Of a stretch of DNA of 64,000 nt, positions 1-9,822 are shown piece after piece; the first letter of the stretch is position 1; every line of letters begins with the position of its first letter. Made by a program: the position numbers and the translations under genes. Below the pieces are notes generated by a model. The model was not told the origin of the DNA, made no database searches, and saw nothing but the letters and a program-made list of their open reading frames with translations. The stretch is from the NCBI GenBank assembly GCA_025093555.1, contig JAIWNF010000028.1, positions 1-64,000 of the forward strand, in the 5' to 3' direction. This DNA comes from Circinella umbellata. Its lineage: Eukaryota; Mucoromycota; Mucoromycetes; Mucorales; Lichtheimiaceae.

Positions 1-2
1 AC

Positions 3-1394
3 GCTTTAGGAGGACATTACGCATTTGACAACACATATTATAAAATTAAACAAAAATATTATGTGCCAGGTTTAACAAAAATGATTCGCGATTATATCAA
101 TCAATGTGACAGATGTCAGAGACAAGCATCTAAAAACAATTTAGAACCTCTAAACCCTATTCTTGTAACCGCAAAAATATTTCATCATGTCCAGATTGAT
201 GCTAAATTTGTGAAACGATCAAGAGGAGGCTATCGATATATATTATCATGTTTTGATCTATTTTCAAAATATGTAGAAAGCAAAGCAGTTTGTTATCTAA
301 ATGGAGCTGAAGTTTCAATGTTTATTCTTAACAAGATAATAGCAAATCACTCAGTACCAAAAATAATACACGTAGACGGAGGAGGCGAAAACATAAATGC
401 AATAGTAAAATCTATTTGTAAACAATACAACATCGAACATCGAAAAGGAAGTCCATATAACAGCCGTTCACAAGGAGGAATCGAAAGGTGGCACAGAAGT
501 TTAAACATGATGATCAAACGATTACCAAACGAAGAAAAACAAGACTGGGACCTATACTTGGATGCATTATTATTTGCTTACAGAACTATTAAACAAGCTA
601 GTACAAAACAATCACCATTTTTCATGATTTACGGACGACATCCATATATACCATTTGACAACAATTATCGACCGGAAATACCAATGTCAGAATTAAAATT
701 CGATCAAGCAGTACAAGAAGAATTCTTAAAACATGTTGAAAAATTACAAAACGTACGAAATGAAGCCGCAATAGAAATTAAACACGCACAAGAAAAACAA
801 AAGAAACAAATAGACCAAAAAATTCTCAAGAAAGGACAAGAACTCAAACGACCATTCAAGATTGGAGATCATGTCGAAATGTTCCAATCATGGGTAGCAA
901 ACACCTGGAGTGGAAAAATCATTGACCGATGGACCGGTATCTTCCTGATACACAAGATCAATAAACGAGGAACTTACAAACTAAAACAATTAAATGGCCA
1001 AATACTGAACCAAAGTATTCACGGGAACCGATTACGAATTTATCGAATGCCAAACACGGAGTATAGAATGCCAAGTTATCAAGCATCATCATCTATGATT
1101 ACGAATGATCAAGGAACCCACACTAAACAAAAAGAACGTGCATCAAATTTAAAAGATGAAAATTCCAGCAACAACCTCAATAAATCTAATGAAGAAGATG
1201 ATACAAGTACAACAAATTCACATGATGAAGATCCAACATACAAAAATCACAACACAAGACAAACCCGAGTTGACAGAAAATACTATACAAGAAATGATCA
1301 GCAAGATCTTGTACATCAAAACAGAAGAAACGTCAAATTACGACAAGTTACACCATATATACAAATACCAGTAAAACGCATCTTTTATGAATAA
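3..1394 (+). CDS. Ty3/gypsy polyprotein 3' end: integrase (partial at left edge)
   Basis: The reading frame is open from the left edge (first full codon at nt 3), so the first in-track start codon is not a real start; this is the C-terminal part of a retrotransposon Pol. In order it shows the second half of an H2C2 zinc finger (GGH ... CDRC, nt ~12-120), an rve integrase core with catalytic D at ~199-201 (VQIDAKF), D at 375-377 (HVDGGGEN) and E at 483-485 (GGIERWH), and a C-terminal domain beginning FKIGDHVE with a GPY/F-like stretch (WTGIFLIHKINKRG). The tail after ~nt 1060 is Asn/Ser/Thr-rich and polar, with no chromodomain. No stop or frameshift is seen over 463 codons, so this copy may be young. 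The rest of pol lies left of the window. Integrase inserts the cDNA copy of the element into the host genome. Confidence 0.9.
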   Translation, partial: ALGGHYAFDNTYYKIKQKYYVPGLTKMIRDYINQCDRCQRQASKNNLEPLNPILVTAKIFHHVQIDAKFVKRSRGGYRYILSCFDLFSKYVESKAVCYLNGAEVSMFILNKIIANHSVPKIIHVDGGGENINAIVKSICKQYNIEHRKGSPYNSRSQGGIERWHRSLNMMIKRLPNEEKQDWDLYLDALLFAYRTIKQASTKQSPFFMIYGRHPYIPFDNNYRPEIPMSELKFDQAVQEEFLKHVEKLQNVRNEAAIEIKHAQEKQKKQIDQKILKKGQELKRPFKIGDHVEMFQSWVANTWSGKIIDRWTGIFLIHKINKRGTYKLKQLNGQILNQSIHGNRLRIYRMPNTEYRMPSYQASSSMITNDQGTHTKQKERASNLKDENSSNNLNKSNEEDDTSTTNSHDEDPTYKNHNTRQTRVDRKYYTRNDQQDLVHQNRRNVKLRQVTPYIQIPVKRIFYE

Positions 1395-1439
1395 CACAAC
1401 ATAAATTAATCAACACTACAATTACACAACACATACATC

Positions 1440-1545
1440 AACAAAAAAAAATATACAATACAAAAATACAACACAAAAATACAATACAAAAAGACAACAC
1501 AAAAATACAATACAAAAATACAATATAAAAATCACAAAACAAAAT
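1440..1545. repeat. A-rich short tandem repeat (ACAATACAAAA-type units)
   Basis: Between the integrase stop and the next ORF there are about ten degenerate 10-11 bp units reading ACAAAAATACA / ACAATACAAAA. No coding capacity is seen. The remainder of 1395-1827 is A/C-rich leader-like sequence without a gene. Confidence 0.75.
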
Positions 1546-1827
1546 ATACAGTAATACATTAATCAACACGATCTTAATATACACAACATCAAACACAAAA
1601 ATTACATCATCAATCAATCAAGCAACTATTCAGTGTCACAACATTACAATATCAATATCCAACAAAGGAATAATTCAACGACACAAATCAACATAAATAA
1701 ATTACAATAACAAAGAAAAAAAAAAGATATATAAAGGCAACAAAACTCGAACAAAAATAAAAGTCTTCATTATTATCATAATACCTTCAGACTCTACCTT
1801 ACACACCTTATAATCTACAAATCTACA

Positions 1828-2406
1828 ATGCAATCCCAACAAGATAATAAAATTACCGACCAATACACATGGCCCATTGACCGTCAAGATCAACCCATGG
1901 AAGTTGATGTAGACTTTCCAGAACAAGATATAGTAGATCTCTACACGCAAATGGACAACGACTTTGTTCTGACTACCTACGAAGAAGCACATCTCTTACG
2001 TTTACAGGCTCAAATTCAATCATTAATTAAGTCAAGGTCACAAATTCAAGAAAACATAAATGAACTGGTCAAAAAAACAATCATGCTAGTCAACAATGCA
2101 CCTATCAGACACACAGAAAACGCGCATCTCGAACGCTGGTATCGTTCTGGAATGATTGAAACTATAATTCAAGACGCGTACCTGGCAAACCCAATTACAC
2201 CCTTTTGCATCAGTTGCAATGGAACGTTAGTAGCAAACGGAGCGGAAGAAGGAATTTTCTACAATCCAAGAACGTGGATTCCAAGACAAGAAGCCGCGTA
2301 TGAGGCAGAAAGAAAACAGCAACAAGAAGAACTAGAACATTTGATTCAACAACAACAAGGACAAAAACACCAAGAAGAATGGTTAAAGCAAGAACCATTA
2401 CCATAA
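1828..2406 (+). CDS. Accessory ORF downstream of Ty3/gypsy pol, function unknown (192 aa)
   Basis: A 192-residue ORF on the strand of the integrase, 433 bp behind it. It has an acidic N-terminus (PMEVDVDFPEQDIVDLY), a likely helical middle segment (LLRLQAQIQSLIKSRSQ), a CISC dyad at ~residues 131-134 and a Gln/Glu-rich C-terminus. There is no signal peptide or membrane segment, so it is not an envelope-like protein. I recognise no domain. Its position between pol and a putative 3' LTR suggests an additional element-encoded protein; an unrelated host gene is less likely. The reverse-strand frames over it are shadows. Confidence 0.5.
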   Translation: MQSQQDNKITDQYTWPIDRQDQPMEVDVDFPEQDIVDLYTQMDNDFVLTTYEEAHLLRLQAQIQSLIKSRSQIQENINELVKKTIMLVNNAPIRHTENAHLERWYRSGMIETIIQDAYLANPITPFCISCNGTLVANGAEEGIFYNPRTWIPRQEAAYEAERKQQQEELEHLIQQQQGQKHQEEWLKQEPLP

Positions 2407-2723
2407 TTATTATTACTATTAGTAAACAATTATCAATATCAATTATCAAATCAACAGTTAAAATAACTTAAAAAAAAAAAAATATTACAAAATCTTTATT
2501 GTTACAATATTTATATCATTATCCACTATTCATTATCCATTCTCCATTTTTCCCTTTGAACAATTATTCTTATAATATCTTATACTACCTTCAATTCATC
2601 CTAACATTATAACTTATTATATTATCTTTATCTCACCCCTTTTTATTTATTACCTTATTCACAATAAATCTTAATTCATTAAGATTGTCAAAATAAATAC
2701 AAATGTTTATTTACATATCAACA

Positions 2724-3400
2724 ATGTAAAGTGAGGGACCACTTTAAAACGACCACGGGAGTGTGTGTAACCCTTACATAAACAACTTTTCTTATTTTCT
2801 ATTTTTATACACGAATATTCAGAATAATTATTCATATAAGAATATTCTCATTTCTATTACCTTTTACACGAATCAATCTATTGTACAACAACTTAATATA
2901 AATATCCCCCCAATTAATTAATTAAACAATCACATGTAATAACTGCGCGACATTAAACAGTTGCTGCGGATTTAACTGCGTAACATTAGAAAGTTACTGC
3001 GGAACAATTGTAAAAGATATATAAACCCCAAATTTTTTAAACCAAATAAAAATCATCAATCTGTTATTCAGTCAATTTGACTTTATTTTAAAATTATTTT
3101 CTATTGATCACTCAACACCGTATATTGGGTTGTTTTAATTATTTTATTTATCCAAGGGATTAGCTTAAGATTATTATCTTACTTATTTTATATATTTATT
3201 TGTTGACTACATATTAAACGTAGTATTTGAATTTGATAACAACTAAATTCACATTATAAAGACTCAATACATACAGACATAATATCTCTGTACTAGATTT
3301 GATTATATTAAAATCATTATCGCTTAACATATATTATCTCAAAAGAACTTGAGAAATCTTAATAAACAATTACGTTGTAATATACGATAATATTACTGGT
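2724..3400 (+). repeat. Possible 3' LTR of the left gypsy element
   Basis: A TG start (TGTAAAGTGAGGGACCAC) is followed by GC-richer sequence, a TATA-like TATATAAAC at ~3018 and an AATAAA-like signal at ~3045, an order expected of a U3-R-U5 region. The 3' border is a guess and only one copy is in view, so the two-LTR comparison cannot be made. 2407-2723 holds only AT-rich sequence with a poly-A run at ~2470. Confidence 0.4.
2940..3005. repeat. Two tandem 33-bp direct repeats
   Basis: Units 2940-2972 and 2973-3005 both run TAACTGCG...ACATTA...AGTT(G/A)CTGCGG and differ at a handful of positions. They sit just upstream of the TATA-like box of the putative LTR, where enhancer-like repeats are common in LTR retrotransposons. 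Confidence 0.7.
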
Positions 3401-3452
3401 GCTCACTATAAAAATACATAAGCATCTGTTGTAGCTGAATAAATATATCTAC

Positions 3453-4824
3453 TTATAAATTCAATATAAAAACATCCACACCGGCTACAGTATCTGAATT
3501 ATCAATCATCATCTTGACAGGTCCAAATCCATGATTTTCATGAAGCCATTTAAGCCAATGCTCAACTGGTTGATAGGCTTCAGAGTTGATAATTATCCAA
3601 CAAAATGGAGCCCCTTTCCCAGTTGTATCACTTCTTGCAACAAGTGTATAAAGGAAACATCGTTCCCGATCATATCCAACACATGTACCATGGGTTGAAT
3701 CAAGGCACACAACACGACTGTTTTCACGTAAAAGCTATATATAGGATTAAGTATATAAAATAAAAAGCGAAAAAAAAAAATGAAAAATGCTCAACATACA
3801 TTAAGTTGCCAATTAGACATAAATGCAAAAAAAAACATGCCATCTTGAATTGAATCCATATTCTCATATAGACAATAATCTCCTTTTTCAACAATAAAAG
3901 ATTTCCACTTTATAAGGCTCCCACCCATATCCGAATCATGGTAAGCTCGTTTTTGTAGCGATTGAGTCATCAAATAATAAACTTCTTGGTATGTGATTCG
4001 CAAAACATTTGGAATTTCAGCAGTATTACCTACAAGAATTTTTTCTAATATTTCACGGTCAACACGTAACATATGTTTAATATTTTGCCAATCTAAATTT
4101 TGATCAACAAGATCACTAAGAGTTTTTTTTACTGAACGCGAAATAGGTGCTGAAACCAAGTCGTCAATTAAACCAGGAATATGACCGGTATGCTGCCAGT
4201 CATATGTTACTGATACTATTCCAGGACGGCTAGAAATGCCTTTCACCTTAATAGATGCTGTACACCCGTAAGGAATATTATCATGGCGTCGATTATCATT
4301 ATCAGATATAGGAGCTGGTATGCGATGGCGATGGCATTGATATACCTAAGAAAAATATATATAATCCATTTTTATTATATTGCGAACCTATATATGAAAA
4401 AATATAAAACACAAGGTGTTATTTCTTTATTAAATAGTAGAAATAGTACCTCCATAAAGGTACATGTCGTAGGACGACCACGTTTCTTATTTTCGCGTGG
4501 CACATATTGTTGAAAAACAATATTTGTTTGTTCCTGGGATGCTGTAATATGTTGATCAGCATTTTTATGGGCACCATATTTATTACAATAATCAATATTT
4601 CGCTTTATGCAATATTCATTTGTTCGGTTATAAAACTTAAGTCCAAGACGGTCCTCTTCATCTTTAATCCATTGTTCATATTGCGATCGATACTTTTCTA
4701 CTGTTACAACAAGAGATACAGGATCGATGGGAGCAACTGGCCCTGTATGTTGTTCTTTCAACAGATTAATAGCCTGTGCAATAACAGAAGAAACATTCGT
4801 GATGGTCATGCTTTGGGTAGACAT
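3453..4824 (-). pseudogene. Truncated Mutator-like (MULE) transposase, three exons
   Basis: Minus-strand exons 4450-4824, 3800-4345 and 3453-3734 join in phase with GTACTA/GTATGT donors and TTAG/ATAG acceptors. The middle exon carries Cys/His residues (YQCHRHRIP, PYGCTAS, HTGH) arranged like a WRKY/GCM1/FAR1-type zinc-binding domain. The last exon shows two MULE-style acidic motifs, CLDSTHGT and MMIDNSDT, in the spacing expected of the first and second catalytic Asp. The frame stops soon after the second Asp, so the third catalytic residue and the C-terminus are missing and the copy should be inactive. The putative gypsy LTR adjoins this broken end and may have removed it. Introns and frame are otherwise intact. 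MULE assignment is from the motifs, not from a database search. Confidence 0.6.
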
Positions 4825-5673
4825 TGGTGGTAGTAAAAAAAAGAAATATTATAGTAGATATAAAATATTCGAAAGTAAAGAAGAAAGAAGCACATCATAT
4901 ATAAGGAGCATTTAAATTTATATTTGATATTAGGTACATCTTCTCGTATTTTTATCGTCATTATTCCCTTTCCCCTTTATCTCACAGTATGCTCAAAAGA
5001 CTTTCTATCCACTCCTATTTCTCTCCTTAATATTAAGCCATTGCCTGACGTATTCATACAATATATAAATTAATATTTCTGGTCGGTATAAATCCATGTA
5101 TTTTATTTTAATCAAATTGTTATTGTGTTATATGGAAGTCTAATATAAACAGTTTTGTTTCTTGAAATATACTTTTATCTGTTAACTCACCGATTTCGTC
5201 TTTGAATATAAATCAGCTTAAATCTGATTGTTAAATCGTTTATATAATTACTTAAATCTGTGGAAGGAATTGTAACATTGAAGAGGAAAGTCTATACAAC
5301 GTGCGTCGTGCAAGTCTTTAGTAATAATATGAATAACGCACGTTATACACTATTTCAACATATTCAACTTACTGATTGCGTGCTTTTCCATCAATATTAA
5401 ACTTGGGATTATTAACTCATTAGGCGAATGACTATATAATGTTAAACCAGAAGTAATAAAAATATGTTGTTACTATGACGTTTGAAAGAAAAATAAAATA
5501 GCACTCATGTCAAAGTCGATCCTTTTAAGCTTAAACAACAACACGCGTATTGTTTTACCTGCCAATCAGCTAAAAGAACTGATTAGTCTAATTGTAGACT
5601 AAATGGAAATGAGAACATCGGTATTACCATTATTAAGAGTAGATCTTTCACTTTATAAATATGAAGAAGCGAA
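4825..5673. other. Non-coding stretch between MULE 5' end and gag pseudogene
   Basis: AT-rich sequence with no supportable ORF. It would contain the promoter of the minus-strand MULE and the degraded downstream part of the gag element; no TIR or LTR could be delimited. Confidence 0.4.
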
Positions 5674-8646
5674 TTAACATACCATTTTTTTTTCTTTATC
5701 ACTATTATTGTAAAGAAAGAAAAAAAAAAGGAAACCCCCCATTCTCAGCTCCTTCCATATTTGGGATTTTTCTGCGCAAAATTCAATTTTTGCAAAATTG
5801 GAATAGTGTTTTTGGTTATATTTGTGATTTTTGTATTTTTGAATATTGCTATCCACTTCTATTGGTATAGTATTGTCAGATGGTGTTGTTATAGGTGTAG
5901 GCTGTTGTAACGCGGCTGGTGTTGAGAACGGTGCTCTTGTTATTATTCCTCTTCTATTCCCATATTGCGATTGTACAGTTTTATCTGTTCTTTCAAGATA
6001 TATAGCATAGCTCACAGCTCTATTCAAAGTATCAGGCTTGTATCGAGAAACTTCGTGTGCTACATCCTCTCTTGCATGAGTATTAAAAAAATATAATTTT
6101 AATTCTTCCTTCATCTTTGGATCAATTTGACTCAAAGCTAACTTGAGTCGAGCCCCAAATGAGACCATACTTTCTAGCCTTTGTTCCATATTAGGTAAGT
6201 CTGATAAGGCTACTACTGCAGCTTCTTGTCCGCTACCAAAATAATTTTGAAAAGCCAATTTAAGCTGATCAATGTTGATCTTAATTTCCTGGCTGAGTCC
6301 ATCCCACCAATCGACAGCATTGTCTTGCATTAAGACTATAAACTCTTTACAACTTTCATTTTCATCCTATTCATAGTATTCTTGAACTCTTTCAAATAGA
6401 GAAATCCATTGGTGTGGATTATCTGATGGCGTTCCTGTAAATGGTTTCAATTCGTAATATCGTCTCCTCTTCTTCTTGATAGTATCATTTTTAGGGTTCT
6501 TGGTAGACCGATCTGGATCGGATTGGCACCATTTCGAATCCGATCTGTTTCAAAACGGATCGGATTTTCAGAAATCCGGATTGTCCACGGATTAGAGAAT
6601 TGCAATCCGAATCCGTTTCGTGAAAATCCGGATTGAATCCGTAATCCATAATGCAAAAGAATCAATTAGATGAAAATTTAGACTATATAGTAGATGTCAC
6701 AGTATTTTTTCATGAGAGAAGGTATTTTACAAGATTGTGTATAGTAGTCGTTTGAGATCGTTTAAGAAAAGTAAAACATTGGTAACAGAGGTGCATTGTT
6801 TTTAGGTGATTTATTATTTTGGTTTGAAAAACATACAGTAATAGGAAATAAATAAGTTATAATAAAAAAAGAATTGTAGTAAAAAAAAAATTGTAGTAAT
6901 AAAAAGTTATAATATGAGAAAAAAGAAATACAATGGAAAAGAAAGTTATAGTTGAAAAAAAAAGTTATAGTGATAAAAAAGTTTATAGTGAAAAAAAAAA
7001 TTATGGTGGTGGTAGAAATATAACATGACGTGGATTTTTTTTTGTGGGGGCGAGTAGTATGCTGAAAAAAAAGAGGTATAAGTTTTACCTTTTCTGTTTA
7101 CAACCAAATAAAAGTTCATAATTCTTTTTATCATTACTAGATTAATAAAAATAATAATTAAGTTCATTAATGAGGTGTACGATAGAATAATAGTTTAGTT
7201 CAACAATAAAATATAATAAAACGATGAGTCCTTTGAAACAGTGTTTATTCTTGAAAAATAAGATAAAGATTATTATTCTACGTATGAGTTGGTCTATTTA
7301 TATAGATTGTTTATTATGATGGTTATCTCTGGTATGTCATCTGAAGAATGTATTTTAAAGAATGCTATCTTCAGGTATGATAACCTTATTCTTTGGAAGA
7401 TGCTTTTTAGCTTTATCAGGGGTAGACCCTTAGAATCTCCGGTATTTTATACTCTTAATTCCAGGACACTACAATTAACCTCTCTTTTTAATCTTCAATT
7501 TTTGATTTTTTTTCTTTTCAGATATTTCTTTTCTATATTAAAGTCATTACTACTTTTCTTTTCAACTGCTCTATTCAAGTATATAATAGTATACAAAAAC
7601 TTACTCTCTTCTTTATTTGAATATATATATATATACCTTACCACAGCATTGTTAAAACTTTGATCCATTACTCTATAATTATAATGACGGATCAGAAAAA
7701 TCCGATAGATCCATAGATCTCAATCCGTTTACAATCCGGATTGTAGAATTACGATCTGAATCCGATCCAAATCCGTTGAGACACAATCCGAATCCAATCC
7801 AATCCGTATGAAAAACGGATCGGTTTATAAATCCGGATTGTACTAAGATCCCTAATCATTTTGTTGAAAGGTTTGTACCCCCTGAATTATAAGGGGCTCG
7901 TTTTGCTGATCACAATCATCACTTCCTGTTGTATATACATCACTACTAGTTTCGGATGCATTTGAGTTGTTTGTGACGCCCATTCTTATTTGTCGATTCG
8001 TTATTTCTGCTTGGCGTATTGTGGATGATGATCTTTGATCTCCATGTTATTGGCATTAATTTTGCTTGACTGCTGTTGTGAGCTCCTGAATTGCTTGTAG
8101 TAAGGAGGTATTATCCTCCCTAGTAGGTGCTGGTATTTGTGATTCCGATTCCCATCTTCTATTTTGCTGATCCTGTATTTGCTGTAAGAGATTTTGTTGA
8201 AATTGTTCTCGATGGTGTTCATGCTGTTCCTGGGCTTCTAAAATGGTGTTTAGATGTTGTAGTAGTGTATTAATTGAAGCTAGGTCATCATTTGCATTTT
8301 GGGTACTTCTTGCCCACATAGCATTAATATTGGTAGCTACTTCAGCCAACTCTCCTTGATGCTGTTCGTGATTGGCATTGATTATATGTCGCATTTCGAC
8401 TTCGCGAGCTTGCTGCCACTTGACCATTTGCTGTTGTTGTTGTGCGATAAACTGCTGCATTTCGAATCGCAAATATTAGTTGGCCACAGAAGGTACCTGT
8501 TGACTTGTAACTTGTTGTGGTGGCAGGAGCTGTTCAGTACCAGAGACTTCCTACCCATTATGTTGATGGGGAAACGCTGTTGGTATGTGTTGCTCGAAAG
8601 ACCAAGGATTAGGATGGTCACCTTGATTATTATCAAAATTATCCAT
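5674..8646 (-). pseudogene. Ty3/gypsy Gag pseudogene, split by a hAT insertion
   Basis: Read on the minus strand from ATG 8646. The N-terminal part is Gln-rich (8056-8472, with MQQFIAQQQQQ), then a coiled region, then after the inserted hAT element (6492-7854) a retrotransposon gag core with VDWWDGL and a typical F..YFGSG segment (5674-6330). If the insertion and one copy of its 8-bp duplication are set aside, the frame runs straight through from VQTFQQNDTIKK to RRRYYELKPF, which shows that the hAT element entered a gag gene. Other lesions: in-frame stops after FPHQHNG and after VPSVAN near the N-terminus, a frameshift near 8050, and a stop after RVQEYYE (~6365). No zinc knuckle or pol follows; the 3' end runs into poly-T sequence, so the element is truncated. 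Confidence 0.7.
6492..7854. mobile_element. Non-autonomous hAT element, copy 1 (1363 bp)
   Basis: Ends TAGGGTTCTTGGTA ... TACTAAGATCCCTA form imperfect terminal inverted repeats and the element is flanked on both sides by the same 8 bp, ATCATTTT (6484-6491 and 7855-7862). An 8-bp duplication plus TAGGG ends is the signature of the hAT superfamily. Both subterminal regions (~170 bp each) are packed with ATCCGGATT / AATCCGAATCC motifs in both orientations. The interior is AT-rich with no transposase ORF, so it would need a transposase from elsewhere. It interrupts the gag pseudogene. Confidence 0.88.
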
Positions 8647-8699
8647 TGTTTTTACATGAAAAAATAAAATGAAAATTCGTGTTTTTGCTTCTCCACCAA

Positions 8700-9080
8700 A
8701 TTGGAAAACTCAAGAGACAACGTGCAGATGTATTAGTATATATCCTTTGAGATATGTAAGAGTACTGGTATAACAACTGATTTATTTAACAATGGGGGGA
8801 TACTGATATTTATACTATTCTAAATAGGGGTTTGTGACTACTAACTATTACACTACAGTTACACAAACGTTCATCCCATAGCATTATAAATGTATGTGTC
8901 AAATAGTTTTATACGTTTTAAATTAAAAATAAAGATGTTTATTGCTGTAGCATATGTACTAATATAGTAGCTCAGCAGTAGCCAGATGAATTTTGTAATT
9001 TATTATACTTAATCTTCTATTTTTATGCATAAACAAAAAATAAAAATAATTGCTAAAGTAGTATTACAACAGCTGATCTC
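8700..9080 (-). repeat. Possible 5' LTR of the gag element
   Basis: Upstream of the gag ATG, read on the minus strand, there is a TATA-like AGTATAAATATC (~8815), an AATAAA (~8790), a TTTTCCAA end near 8705 and a TGGTGGAG string that could be a tRNA primer-binding site. Borders are uncertain and no second copy is in view. 9081-9513 holds nothing I can name. Confidence 0.3.
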
Positions 9081-9822
9081 ACCTATTGATCCATGTAATA
9101 TTATAACTCAAACCTCATTTTTATTTATCTTACATCCAAGAGTAGTAACGACGACAATCCATTAGGTCGTTTGCAATATAAATCTCGGTTGGTTTGACGA
9201 TTGTTATATTATTATTGATGTTGTTGAAACCAACATGCGGTTTATGTTGCTTCATTTTATGTAAAAAGGCATGTTCTGAAAGCTGGCTCAAAAAAAAAGG
9301 GCACGTTTTTATGTATTAGTAATATTAACTGCAGGTTGTGAATAATATAGAATTATTGTATGTGCTGATTTCGGTTGTGAATTTAACATTGGCGTCTAAT
9401 TGATTAGATCTTTTCATTCCTTCCATTCCTAAATTAATAAATGTGTTAACCACTATGAGCTAAAAAAAGTTTGAGAACTTGTTTGTCCTATTTCAAGTTT
9501 TTTCCCCAAAATACAGTAAGTATTCGCTAAACCGGTCTCGTTAAACCGGTATTTCGCTAAACCGGTAGTGTCTCTCATTTATTTTTTATATACTTAGTAA
9601 AATACCGGTAATTCGCTAAACTGGTATCCGGTGAACCTTTCCAAATATTTACCAGAATTATATTAGTCTTTTTTTCTTATATATGTGTGTATATAATAAT
9701 ATTAATTTTTTATTGGTTCTGTGATCAAATCGGATAACATTTTTTATTGTTTTATTAGATTTAATTGGTAAAATCAGTGATTCGGGCTTGCTTATATGTT
9801 ATCTCAGCTCTTTCCTTTGTTT

